A program made the translations under genes and the position numbers. Source: Bacteroidales bacterium (GTDB lineage Bacteria; Bacteroidota; Bacteroidia; Bacteroidales; GCA-2748055). Taken from it: a stretch of 56,308 nt of DNA. The DNA lies in NCBI GenBank assembly GCA_021740585.1, contig JAIOZM010000019.1, forward strand, positions 1 to 56,308. Direction: 5' to 3'. The notes under the pieces were generated by a model. It saw nothing but the letters and a program-made list of their open reading frames with translations. It made no database searches and was not told the origin of the DNA. How positions within the stretch are numbered: the first letter of the stretch is position 1; each line of letters starts with the position of its first letter. Of the stretch, positions 44,374 to 53,150 are shown one piece after another.

Positions 44374-44711
44374 AGATAATTAATTTATTTCAGTTGTATT
44401 CTGAAGCAGTTTGGGCACAATAAAGTTAAACATCCTTACAATAATTCCTTAATGATTAGGAATTAAAAAATTGATGTGTCAAAGTATATTGATTTTAGCC
44501 TTAAAATATATTAAAAATAATAATTTATATGTATGTATTTCAGGAATTTAACACCCTATGCCTGGCAATAAATTCCGGATCAATATTCTGGTAGTACAGA
44601 CGCAAAATTTTGCGTCTCTCAATCACCACCCCATCCTTCGGCCCTTCGACCCTTCGGCAAGCTCAGGGGCCCCAAGCTCAGGTACCTCAGGCTCAGGAAC
44701 CACCACATCAA
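44374..44711. other. 338-base intergenic region with palindromic elements
   Basis: No gene seen. AGACGCAAAATTTTGCGTCT (44598-44617) is a perfect 20-base palindrome. It is followed at about 44638-44700 by a GC-rich stretch with CCTTCGGCAAGCTCAGG, the reverse complement of the CTGAGCCTGCCGAAGG element seen at 50973-50988. These look like dispersed intergenic elements rather than genes. Confidence 0.5.
44598..44617. repeat. Perfect 20-bp palindrome
   Basis: AGACGCAAAATTTTGCGTCT equals its own reverse complement. It lies 95 bases beyond the Gfo/Idh/MocA stop on the minus strand. It could be a terminator-like hairpin or one end of a small palindromic repeat element. Confidence 0.6.
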
Positions 44712-45959
44712 TTAAACATCATACTCCGGCAACCATTTCTCAATTCTCTCTTCGCGAATGGCTCTGTTTGCCATATGTACCGAGATGGCACTCTGATACC
44801 CATCTTTTAATCCCAGGGCCAGTTCTTCTTCTCCTTTAATTGCTGCAGCAAAGTTTTTATAGAGCAGCCATGTGGCATGTTCGTAATCGTCTTCAAAAAC
44901 CGGGTTTTTTTGTGCTTCCTTTGGAAGATTTATGGTTCGTCTGCTGTCTTTGTCTCTGTTAACTATTTTTATGGAAGCTCCTGAAACGGCATCAATATCC
45001 TCACCCCAACCTGCGTTCTCAAGGTCTTCTGAGTAGATAAATGCTTCCTTCATTCTGTTAACCACAATCGTTCCTTTATCGCCGTAAAACTTTATGATCT
45101 GATCTTCGAACTTATTGGAAAGAATAGAGCTAAATGAAGCCTTGATTCCACCGGGATAATCATAGACGGCAAAAACATTATCGAATACTTCACGTCCGTC
45201 TTTCCAATAATCCACCCCTCCTGTTCCAACAACTTTTAAAGGATGCTCGCCAATAATATTATCGATCATATTCAGGTGATGGGATCCCAGTTCTGCCATT
45301 AATCCGCCCGAATATTCTCTGTACATCCTCCAGTTAATCTGCCTTTCCAGTTCCGGACGGGGAACAGGTCTGAGCCAGTTAGAATTCCGGTGCCATTTTG
45401 CATCAATGCGCATCACCTTTCCGAGAAAACCTTTATGGATTATATCTTTAATTACATTGAAGGTTGGGTTTAACTGGTATTGATAGGCAATCTGAAATAA
45501 TTTTGGGCTTTTATCTGCCTTTATTTTTATTTCCTTTGACTGCTCAATGCTATGTGCCAGAGCCTTTTCGCACATTATATGCACATCGGTATCCAGTGCA
45601 TCCATTACCATTCTGTGATGCTCGTGAAGTGGAACACTGATAATAACCGCTTCAATTTCCTTATTTTCCAGCATCTTCCGGTAATCGCTGTATCCGGTAG
45701 CTTTTTCATTAATTTTTGCCAAACCATCGGTAAGCCTGAAATCCAGAATATCACAAGCGGCAATAATTTTCATTTCAGGAATTTTATTCAACACCCTTAT
45801 AATGGTACTTCCCCTGTCGCCCAATCCAACTATTCCTACTCTTATGCGCTCTCCATCGGGGATTACTATTGGTGCTGCCACCTGCTTGCATCCGGATAAA
45901 ATTAAACCGGCTCCCAAACTTGCGAGTGATGATTTAATTAGAAAATCTCTTCGTTCCAT
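44712..45959 (-). CDS. Gfo/Idh/MocA-family oxidoreductase, Tat-type lipoprotein
   Basis: The 415-residue protein begins MERRDFLIKSSLASLGAGLILSGC, which combines a twin-arginine start with a lipobox (LSGC), so it is probably exported folded with its cofactor and then lipidated. The Rossmann motif IRVGIVGLGDRGSTIIRVL, the acidic ACDILD and the EKP-like ALAHSIEQSKEI region are present; EKALAHS stands where EKPxA is usual. The C-terminal domain has WRMYREYSGGLMAELGSHHLNMID. It is encoded upstream of the DUF1080 protein. GH109-type glycosidases share this layout, so a hydrolase role is possible. Confidence 0.82.
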   Translation of the reverse strand: MERRDFLIKSSLASLGAGLILSGCKQVAAPIVIPDGERIRVGIVGLGDRGSTIIRVLNKIPEMKIIAACDILDFRLTDGLAKINEKATGYSDYRKMLENKEIEAVIISVPLHEHHRMVMDALDTDVHIMCEKALAHSIEQSKEIKIKADKSPKLFQIAYQYQLNPTFNVIKDIIHKGFLGKVMRIDAKWHRNSNWLRPVPRPELERQINWRMYREYSGGLMAELGSHHLNMIDNIIGEHPLKVVGTGGVDYWKDGREVFDNVFAVYDYPGGIKASFSSILSNKFEDQIIKFYGDKGTIVVNRMKEAFIYSEDLENAGWGEDIDAVSGASIKIVNRDKDSRRTINLPKEAQKNPVFEDDYEHATWLLYKNFAAAIKGEEELALGLKDGYQSAISVHMANRAIREERIEKWLPEYDV

Positions 45960-46200
45960 TATGGTTAATTATAAATCTAAAATTCTATTTTGAATGGGTT
46001 TATTTTTTTTCATTACGAAAATAATAAATATGAATTCCTTATAGCCATTTTTGTTGCAAAAATGATTAAAAACCCATGACATTTGTTTCGAATCCAAATA
46101 AGGACATGGAATTATTCCAGACAATTCAGACTTCAAGCCTCAAAAAAGTATCTTTAATATCACATTGAAAATCTTTCCCGGCTGCAGAATTGCATACGAA

Positions 46201-47826
46201 TCATTCGTTTTTATGAACTCTTAACCAATCGATATCCATACTACCCGAGTCGTTGGTAATTCCTTCCCGCAAAGCGAAATACCCAAACTTAGCGCCTATC
46301 CATCTGCCCGGTTTGGCATGAAATGCCTTACCTGCATCGTAAAATTTCCTGCCATCCATACTGTAGCTAAAAGAACAAACTGCCCCAGCTTTCACTTGCA
46401 CTCTGAAAAATATTTCACTGCTATTTATCTTTTGGGTAAAAAGTTCTTTTTCCTCACATCCGGTTCTGGCGTCTTCACATTTTACAACTCTGAGGAATAA
46501 TTCTCCATTCGTTTTTTTGAGTGAAATAAACTGGTAATCCTCTCCAATTACAAGGAATCCCGCCTCTTCATTATCGCTGCGAGCTGAAAAGGTGATTTTG
46601 GTTGTAGCTGTAAATTCTTCCGCAGGAAATTTCTGCAGTAAAAGATTTGGCACTTCCCACAGTCCTTTTGTATCCAGCGGCCGCGGAATGCAGTTCAACC
46701 TTAAAAATCCAAGGTTCCCGGTAGGAAATCCCCAGGAAATATGCGGATTTGCATGCCATTGCCATTGTAAGCCAAGGGAGCTCCCATTAAATTCATCATT
46801 TTCAGAAGGCGTTCTGAGCTGATTTTTTTCACCAACATCGGGTTTCTGCCAGGTCATTACCGGCTCCCCAATTCCATCACCGTCTTTATCCACTCCAATA
46901 ACCGGCCAGTCATTAATCCACTTCATCGGCTGCAAATGAACTATCCTTCCATAGGCTTCTTTATCCTGAAAATGAATAAACCAATCCTCTCCGCCAGCTG
47001 TGGTAACCCAGGCTCCCTGATGAGGACCGTTAATTTTTGTATTCCCCTGAGCCATTACCACTTTTTCTTCATAAGGCCCATAAATATTTTTGGATCTCAT
47101 AACCAGTTGCCAACCGGTCGACACACCACCGGCGGGTGCAAACAAATAGTAATAACCATTTCTTTTATAGAATTTGGGTCCTTCAATGGTAGGTTGGTTT
47201 TTATGTCCATCGAATAGCATTACGTCCATATTTTTGGCTATTGTCCCTTCGCTATTCAATTCATCCATCATAATAACTGACTTAATTCCCGCACGGCTTC
47301 CTGCAAAGGCATAAGCAAGATAAACATTCCCTTTATCATCCCATATTGGGCTTGGATCGATGAGTCCTTTGCCCGGTTTAACAAGAACAGGTTCTGACCA
47401 TGGTCCTCTTGGATTTGTTGCTGTGGTAAGATAAATTCCATAATCGGGATCGGGATAATAGATATAAAATTTAACATTATGATATCTGATGCATGGTGCC
47501 CAGACTCCATTTCCATGTTGTGGCTTGTTGAAAACATCCAATGGCGTCAGGGTTTTCAAAGCATGACCGATGAGCTCCCAGTTTACCAAATCTTTTGAGT
47601 GAAGAATGGGCAAGGCCGGTACACAATTGAAAGAAGAAGAGACCATATAAAAATCGTCACCTACACGAATGGCATCGGGATCGGAGTAATCGGCAAAAAG
47701 AATTGGGTTTTTGTATGTTCCATCGCCATTATCCGACAGCCATACATCGGACAATTCTGTCTGACAAAAAGCAAAGACGGGCATCAAAACAGCCAGAAAT
47801 AATGATGCTTTTATTTTTTCTCTCAT
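46201..47826 (-). CDS. GH43 glycoside hydrolase with C-terminal sandwich domain
   Basis: The 541-residue secreted protein (signal peptide about 1-22) carries a five-bladed GH43 catalytic domain. The general base Asp lies in YSDPDAIRVGDDFYM (about residue 47-50), the modulating Asp in DPSPIWDDKGNVYLAYAF and the acid Glu in TIEGPKFYKRNGYYYLFAP. The C-terminal 200 residues (about 340-540) form a concanavalin-like GH43_C2-type sandwich. Family members release xylose or arabinose side groups from hemicellulose or pectin. It is 16 bases upstream of nothing but its own neighbour: the pectate lyase gene ends 16 bases before it starts, so the two are co-transcribed. Confidence 0.88.
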   Translation of the reverse strand: MREKIKASLFLAVLMPVFAFCQTELSDVWLSDNGDGTYKNPILFADYSDPDAIRVGDDFYMVSSSFNCVPALPILHSKDLVNWELIGHALKTLTPLDVFNKPQHGNGVWAPCIRYHNVKFYIYYPDPDYGIYLTTATNPRGPWSEPVLVKPGKGLIDPSPIWDDKGNVYLAYAFAGSRAGIKSVIMMDELNSEGTIAKNMDVMLFDGHKNQPTIEGPKFYKRNGYYYLFAPAGGVSTGWQLVMRSKNIYGPYEEKVVMAQGNTKINGPHQGAWVTTAGGEDWFIHFQDKEAYGRIVHLQPMKWINDWPVIGVDKDGDGIGEPVMTWQKPDVGEKNQLRTPSENDEFNGSSLGLQWQWHANPHISWGFPTGNLGFLRLNCIPRPLDTKGLWEVPNLLLQKFPAEEFTATTKITFSARSDNEEAGFLVIGEDYQFISLKKTNGELFLRVVKCEDARTGCEEKELFTQKINSSEIFFRVQVKAGAVCSFSYSMDGRKFYDAGKAFHAKPGRWIGAKFGYFALREGITNDSGSMDIDWLRVHKNE

Positions 47827-47842
47827 AAATCAAAATATTAAA

Positions 47843-49246
47843 TTACAGTACAACTTTTTGAACGAGCGAATTGATATATATCTCAATATTGGTATAGTCT
47901 TTATCAAGATCGAAGCCATTTACATCGGAGGCATCATAAGGATTCAGCTTGTGACTCTTCTCCCATTTATCGGGCATTCCATCCTGATCTGAATCTTTCG
48001 GTGGATTTTTTGATTTTAACTCAGGCCATCCCCCTACATCGGTCTGAGAATCAATAATTCCATTACCACCACCTTCAAAAGAATTCCCGTATTTCTCCTT
48101 CGATGTTTTTACTTCCCTTAAGACTCGTTTATCAACCTTATCGCGATTTAAACTCGCTCCTGCGGATTTAAGAATCTCTTTATATACGGTATTTGCATCA
48201 ACAACCCTTATAGCTGTATTTGGAATCTGAGCTGTGAGTCTTGATTTTGCAATTGCCGCTTCATCTACATCTTTTCCTGTAACACCCTTCCAGTTGTTTT
48301 TGGTGACCTCATCGTTCCCCTCCATTATATTCCCCGATATATAGAACCATCCGGCCCCCAGAGTATCGGGATTAATTTTAGGATTATAAAACATTTGGGT
48401 AAGATTTAAAATTCTGCTTCTCACATTTTTGCGTGTTGCAGGTCCGGGTTTGTAATAGTTATTTACAATATTATAACTTCCTTCCTCCCCTCCATAAACA
48501 CTATTGAAACCCCAGTTATAAATTACATTATTTCTGAAGTCAACCTTTTCATTTTCAGGCCGTCCAGAGTATCGTGGTCCACAAAAGCGAGGGTTACGGC
48601 TTGTATGATCAGACAGTAAATTATGATGAAAAGAGGCATTTAGCCCACCCCATATTCCTCCGTAACCATGTTCTCCTTTCACATGATTTGACTTATACAT
48701 GCTTTCGCTGATAATACAATATTGAAGGCTGAAATTGGTATTATCGTAAAAACTTGCCACCTCATCCACAGCCCATGAAAAACTGCAATGATCGATTATA
48801 ATATTCTTATGACCGATGCCGGAAATAGCATCGACATCTTCCCTGGAGATATCACCCGGCCTTACCCTGATGAAACGAATAATTACATTATCGGCATCGA
48901 GTCTGATTCCATATTTCATAAGGGTAATCCCCTGACCAGGTGCAGTCTGACCTGCAATGGTTAAGTCATTATTTTTAATATGGAGGGTTTTTTCCAGTTC
49001 AATATTACCGGAGACTCTAAAAACAATTGTTCGCGGACCTTCCGCTTCAATGGCTTTGCGTAAGCTTCCGTTTCCTTTGTCGTTCAGATTGTCAACAAAG
49101 ATAATCCGTCCACCTCTTCCACCGGTGGTATACATCCCCCCACCTTCTGCTCCCGGGAAAGCAGGGATTTGGTCGGATTGGGAGAATAGTCCGATTTCTG
49201 CGAATAAAAATGCCATAATCAGGAGGAAATACATAAAGTTTTTCAT
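47843..49246 (-). CDS. PL1-like pectate lyase
   Basis: The 467-residue protein has a signal peptide (about 1-22) and the parallel beta-helix start IPAFPGAEGGGMYTTGGRGGRIIFV. Lyase landmarks follow: GPRTIVFRVSGNIEL, LTIAGQTAPGQGI, IIRFIRVRPGD, IIIDHCSFSWAVDE and HHNLLSDHTSRNPRFCG, with the calcium-binding and catalytic Arg region. A short Asp-rich calcium motif (DSDQDGMPDKWEKSHKLNP) closes the protein; there is no T9SS domain, unlike the paralogue at 55187. It cleaves polygalacturonate by beta-elimination. It overlaps no gene and lies 97 bases downstream of the GH28 gene. Confidence 0.88.
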   Translation of the reverse strand: MKNFMYFLLIMAFLFAEIGLFSQSDQIPAFPGAEGGGMYTTGGRGGRIIFVDNLNDKGNGSLRKAIEAEGPRTIVFRVSGNIELEKTLHIKNNDLTIAGQTAPGQGITLMKYGIRLDADNVIIRFIRVRPGDISREDVDAISGIGHKNIIIDHCSFSWAVDEVASFYDNTNFSLQYCIISESMYKSNHVKGEHGYGGIWGGLNASFHHNLLSDHTSRNPRFCGPRYSGRPENEKVDFRNNVIYNWGFNSVYGGEEGSYNIVNNYYKPGPATRKNVRSRILNLTQMFYNPKINPDTLGAGWFYISGNIMEGNDEVTKNNWKGVTGKDVDEAAIAKSRLTAQIPNTAIRVVDANTVYKEILKSAGASLNRDKVDKRVLREVKTSKEKYGNSFEGGGNGIIDSQTDVGGWPELKSKNPPKDSDQDGMPDKWEKSHKLNPYDASDVNGFDLDKDYTNIEIYINSLVQKVVL

Positions 49247-49343
49247 AAGTATTTTTCAATTTTATAATTCAATGCTTTACAAATTGAGTAAGAGTGGATT
49301 TGTTACAGCCCTAATTTGCTCATAAAAAATTTTCTTCAGCCTA

Positions 49344-50756
49344 TTATTCTGTTGTTACTGAATTACCATTAATGGAAATATTCTCCAAAACCAACCCATT
49401 TATAAAGTTTAATACATTTTCATTTTTAATATTATTGAACTCGCAATTTATGATTTTAACATTTTCAACGGGATGCTCTTCGAGTCCAAGTATTTCGATG
49501 GCATAGTCTGCTTTCTGGCAGCTGAGGTTTTCGACAAAAATATTCCGGTAGGTAGTATAGTGAATCTCGCCGGGTGCAGCTTTGGAGAAATAATTCTGAT
49601 TAATTCTGATGGCTGCATTACTCACCTCACCCACAGTAATATCTCTGATAAATACATTTTCGATTATACCTCCACGGTATTTATTTGACTTTAAACGTAT
49701 GGCTCTGTCAAGATTCGGACTACTCATTTCACAATTGTAGCCATATACGTTTCTTACTCCACCCGAGGTTTCGCTACCCAGAACTATACCACCATGCCCA
49801 TCCATCATTTTGCAATTCCTTATAACTACATTTTCGGTAGGAATTCCAAGATCATAACCCTGACGATTCCTTCCGGATTTAATAGCAATGCAATCATCGC
49901 CGGTATTAAATTCGCAACCATCAATCAGAATATCTTTACAGCATTCCGGATCGCAACCGTCACCATTGGGCGCATTCTGACTATAAAGTTTTACATTTAA
50001 AACCGATATATTTTCCGAGAGGACAGGATGCAACATCCACATAGGAGGCCTTTTAATAGTAAGGCCTTCAATTAAGATATTTTTACAGAGATAGGGTTGA
50101 AAGAAGCTTGGTCTGAGGTAATAGCCTTCTCCAAATATTCGCTGGTCGGTTGGTACTGCCTGTGTCATCATTTCTATCAGACGTGGAACATTATCAGGAT
50201 GTTTTTGCGAAGGCAGCCCTAAGTTTTGACTATCTTCCAGACTGGTTCTTGCCCATGCCCACCAGTTTTCATTGCTGGCTTGTCCATCGAGAGTTCCTTT
50301 ACCTGTAACAGCAATATTTTCCTGCTTATAGGCATAAATCAGCGGTGAGTAGTTATACAACTCCATTCCTTCGAAACGGGTAAGAACATTTGGCAGATAG
50401 TCGGCAGGATTTGTACTGAATAGTACGGTTGCTCCTTCAACTAAATGCAATTCAACGTTACTCAATAAATGAATGGCTCCGGTTAGCCAGGTTCCTTCGG
50501 GTACCACCACTCTGCCTCCACCAGATCCATTACAAGTTTCAATGGCCAGACGAATAGCATCGGTGCAGATTGTCCCGTCATCTTTAGCACCAAAGTCAGT
50601 GATTACAAATTGTTTATCGGGGAAAACAGGGGCTTGAATTCTCTCCAAAATACCATCCAAAGCTTTCCATCCGGCTTCTATATCTGCATGTTTTGGTTCT
50701 GTCTTACATGCAGCCAGGCTGAGGAAGGTGACGAAAATAAATAGTAAGTTTTTCAT
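49344..50756 (-). CDS. GH28 polygalacturonase-type lipoprotein
   Basis: I start the gene at the ATG at 50756 (470 residues), which gives the lipoprotein signal MKNLLFIFVTFLSLAAC; an upstream in-frame start would add a 26-residue non-signal leader. The right-handed beta-helix carries the GH28 active-site blocks in order: NGDGCDP (about 245), GDDCIAIKSG (about 268), GHGGIVLGSE (about 300) and RLK (about 330). It hydrolyses alpha-1,4-galacturonosyl or rhamnogalacturonan links, acting on products of the pectate lyases encoded beside it. Motifs are complete. Confidence 0.9.
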   Translation of the reverse strand: MKNLLFIFVTFLSLAACKTEPKHADIEAGWKALDGILERIQAPVFPDKQFVITDFGAKDDGTICTDAIRLAIETCNGSGGGRVVVPEGTWLTGAIHLLSNVELHLVEGATVLFSTNPADYLPNVLTRFEGMELYNYSPLIYAYKQENIAVTGKGTLDGQASNENWWAWARTSLEDSQNLGLPSQKHPDNVPRLIEMMTQAVPTDQRIFGEGYYLRPSFFQPYLCKNILIEGLTIKRPPMWMLHPVLSENISVLNVKLYSQNAPNGDGCDPECCKDILIDGCEFNTGDDCIAIKSGRNRQGYDLGIPTENVVIRNCKMMDGHGGIVLGSETSGGVRNVYGYNCEMSSPNLDRAIRLKSNKYRGGIIENVFIRDITVGEVSNAAIRINQNYFSKAAPGEIHYTTYRNIFVENLSCQKADYAIEILGLEEHPVENVKIINCEFNNIKNENVLNFINGLVLENISINGNSVTTE

Positions 50757-50844
50757 ATTTTGGGGTTTTCGTCTAATTAAAAATATATGTGTTATGAAAG
50801 AAAAAAAAGAATAACATGGAGACACAGAGAACATAGAGGAGGAT

Positions 50845-50926
50845 CACGGAGAAGAGATTGTATTTTTGGTATCTTTCAAATGGTGATTATTTTTTAATTC
50901 TATATTTTACTTCGTGGTTCTCCGTG
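50845..50926. repeat. Inverted repeat CACGGAGAA/TTCTCCGTG
   Basis: CACGGAGAA (50845-50853) and TTCTCCGTG (50918-50926) are perfect inverted nine-base arms around 64 bases of AT-rich sequence, in the gap between the cupin and GH28 genes. The left side is preceded by GGAGACACAGAGAACATAGAG, purine-rich sequence of repeat-like appearance. Confidence 0.5.
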
Positions 50927-50930
50927 TAAT

Positions 50931-50994
50931 CCGCGCCGCCCTGAGCCTGTCGAATGGTGTCTCCGCGCTGCACTGAGCCTGCCGAAGGGTGGTA
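50931..50994. repeat. Tandem duplication of a 32-bp element with CTGAGCCTGYCGAA
   Basis: CCGCGCCGCCCTGAGCCTGT (50931) and CCGCGCTGCACTGAGCCTGC (50963) begin two adjacent 32-base units that differ at a few positions. Related cores occur at about 36134-36149 and, inverted, at about 44649-44668. It is GC-rich compared with the surroundings and non-coding. Confidence 0.65.
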
Positions 50995-51005
50995 TTCTTC
51001 CCATC

Positions 51006-51455
51006 CTATTCAAGGTATTTTTTAATCACCAGATACTTCAGTTCGGTATTGCCGGCATTGCTAATTCCATGTTCAACATTCGACGGACAATAAAAACTGG
51101 TGTAAGGTCCGGCTGTGGTAGTTTTCCCATCCAAATAGAATTTTGCTGTGCCTTCCAGAATGAAAAAGAATTCATCGGTAAGGTGTTTGTGTGGTGCGTG
51201 TGTAGCCTGATTTGGAGCCACCACGCTCATTTTCAGGGTGCGGCCATCAATGAAGTCTTTATCTGCAAACCAATATTGATAACCGACTTTAGTTTTTACG
51301 GTTTTATCCATATCAAATTCATTAACACAATTCTCGATAGTGAATACTTTTTCTGATAGATCCTGACTATTCTTGTTTTCTTGTGCATTTGTAATTTGGG
51401 TTCCCATAAATAATAGTATTAGAAAAAATGAGCCAATTATTTTAAACTTTTTCAT
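51006..51455 (-). CDS. Secreted cupin-domain protein
   Basis: The 149-residue protein has a signal peptide (about 1-24) and one cupin barrel. The metal ligands are visible in HAPHKHLTDEFFFILEG (two His and a Glu) and in YCPSNVEHGI (third His). It is a single-domain protein of usual length. Cupins in pectin loci can act on unsaturated uronates (KdgF-type linearisation), but KdgF is normally cytoplasmic, so this exported copy may bind or isomerise another sugar. It is followed after 249 bases of repeat-bearing DNA by the GH28 gene. Confidence 0.8.
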   Translation of the reverse strand: MKKFKIIGSFFLILLFMGTQITNAQENKNSQDLSEKVFTIENCVNEFDMDKTVKTKVGYQYWFADKDFIDGRTLKMSVVAPNQATHAPHKHLTDEFFFILEGTAKFYLDGKTTTAGPYTSFYCPSNVEHGISNAGNTELKYLVIKKYLE

Positions 51456-51488
51456 CTGATAAAATTTTAGTTATGAACGATTACTGTA

Positions 51489-53102
51489 TTATTTCACGCC
51501 ATTTTCTTCCGCCCATGCATTATACTCAGCCTCTAACTTGCCTGCTATTTCTGGCTCACTCCCTATAAGATTATTCATCTCTGTTCTGTCAAGCTTTATA
51601 TTATATAATTCCCATGCTTCCTTAGATTTAGCCACAAGTTTCCAGTCACCGTGACGGACTGCCCGGTTACCTATATGTTCCCAAAAGAACAAATCGTTAT
51701 CTATATTCTCTTCACCTTCAAGCAATGGTAATAATGACTTCCCGGCTAAAGGCTTGATATTATTGTTATTATAGGTTTCGGGATAGTCAATATTTGTAAT
51801 ATCACAAATGGTGGCCATAATATCAATGATATGACCGGGTTGATTATTGATGCTTCCTTTGCTTTTAATTTTGTCGGGCCACCTTACTATCAAAGGCGTT
51901 GAAATTCCTCCCTCATGTATCCTTTTTTTGTACAACCTGAATGGGGTGTCGCTCAAATTGGCCCATGCGGCACCGTAAGAATGGAATGACTCTCCCGATC
52001 CGGGTACAGCGGTGCCATCCCAGAAATTTCCCCAAAAATCGCTTCCAAGAATCTCATATTCCTCGCATCCTCCATTATCAGAAAGGAAGATGATAAGTGT
52101 ATTTTCGCTCTTCCCCATGGCATCAAGTTGAGCCAATACTTCTCCTATACCACTATCCAGTCTGTCGATTTGTGCAGCATAGATAGCCATGAGCAAATCG
52201 CTCTTTGCCTTTTGTTCTTCACTCAGATCTTCCCAGGGCATAATCTTAGGATCGCGATCGCTTAAAGGCCAGCTATCATCAATTATTCCTAAACCAAGCA
52301 TTCTTTCGTAACGCTCTTTTCTCAGCACATCCCAGCCCTTCATGTATTTGCCTTTGTATTTTTCAATATCCTCCTGTCTGGCATGCAGAGGCCAGTGTGG
52401 TGCCGTATAGGGAAGGTAGAGAAAAAATGGCTGATCTTTTGTTTCTGCTTTCTGCAAGAATTTCACCGCATTTTCAGTAATGGCATCGGTCATATAAAAA
52501 GTTTCCTTATCAGGCAAAAATTCTGTACTATCGATCGCAAAATGTCTTTTTACACCGGGTGCTTTTGCTTTTGTAATATCGAAATAATTTGCTGCTCCGC
52601 TTATTAATCCGTAATAGTTATCAAAACCCCTGTCTGTTGGCCAATAAGGACGCTCTTCACCCACATGCCACTTACCCGAGGCTGCAGTGTAATAATTGCC
52701 CAGTTTAAGAACTTCAGCAATAGTAACTGAATTATCGCTCAGGTATCCCTGATAGGCTCCTTTGGGTTTTTCAGCCTGAGTATTTACCATGGCTCCCATA
52801 CCGGCCTGATGAGGATACAAACCGGTTAGCAAAGCTGCCCGGGTCGGACAACAACGTGCCGCATTATAAAACTGCGTGAATAAGATTCCTTCAGCTGCCA
52901 GCTTATCGATATTAGGTGTAGGTATCTCACTCCCATAGCAGCCAAGGTCGGAATAGCCCATATCATCGGCAAGAATAATTATAATGTTTGGACGCTCCAG
53001 ATCGCCAGTGGGGTTTTCCTGTTTATTACTTATGGAAGAGCACGAAAATTGTGCAGGAATAAGCACAGCTGATAATGCCAGGAGATTTACATGTTTTTTC
53101 AT
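51489..53102 (-). CDS. Family S1 arylsulfatase-type lipoprotein
   Basis: The 537-residue protein has a lipoprotein-like signal (LIPAQFSC, Cys about 20) and the sulfatase core NIIIILADDMGYSDLGCYG. The formylglycine motif is C-C-P-T-R in AARCCPTRAALLTGLYPHQAGMG (about residue 83). ASGKWHVGEERPYWPTDRGFD, YLPYTAPHWPLHA and IIFLSDNGGCEEY supply the remaining metal and sulfate ligands. It removes sulfate from a glycan, so the local substrate probably carries sulfate, as marine polysaccharides do. The maturase needed to form formylglycine is not in the window. Confidence 0.9.
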   Translation of the reverse strand: MKKHVNLLALSAVLIPAQFSCSSISNKQENPTGDLERPNIIIILADDMGYSDLGCYGSEIPTPNIDKLAAEGILFTQFYNAARCCPTRAALLTGLYPHQAGMGAMVNTQAEKPKGAYQGYLSDNSVTIAEVLKLGNYYTAASGKWHVGEERPYWPTDRGFDNYYGLISGAANYFDITKAKAPGVKRHFAIDSTEFLPDKETFYMTDAITENAVKFLQKAETKDQPFFLYLPYTAPHWPLHARQEDIEKYKGKYMKGWDVLRKERYERMLGLGIIDDSWPLSDRDPKIMPWEDLSEEQKAKSDLLMAIYAAQIDRLDSGIGEVLAQLDAMGKSENTLIIFLSDNGGCEEYEILGSDFWGNFWDGTAVPGSGESFHSYGAAWANLSDTPFRLYKKRIHEGGISTPLIVRWPDKIKSKGSINNQPGHIIDIMATICDITNIDYPETYNNNNIKPLAGKSLLPLLEGEENIDNDLFFWEHIGNRAVRHGDWKLVAKSKEAWELYNIKLDRTEMNNLIGSEPEIAGKLEAEYNAWAEENGVK

Positions 53103-53150
53103 AATTCTTGAGTAGGTTATTTTATTTCTTTTTTACAAAGAGTTTTTGGT

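Noticed and set aside
44558..44839. 93-codon plus-strand open frame
   Set aside because: It covers a palindrome and a GC-rich repeat and overlaps the end of the Gfo/Idh/MocA gene; the translated Ser/Gly/Pro run reflects the repeat.
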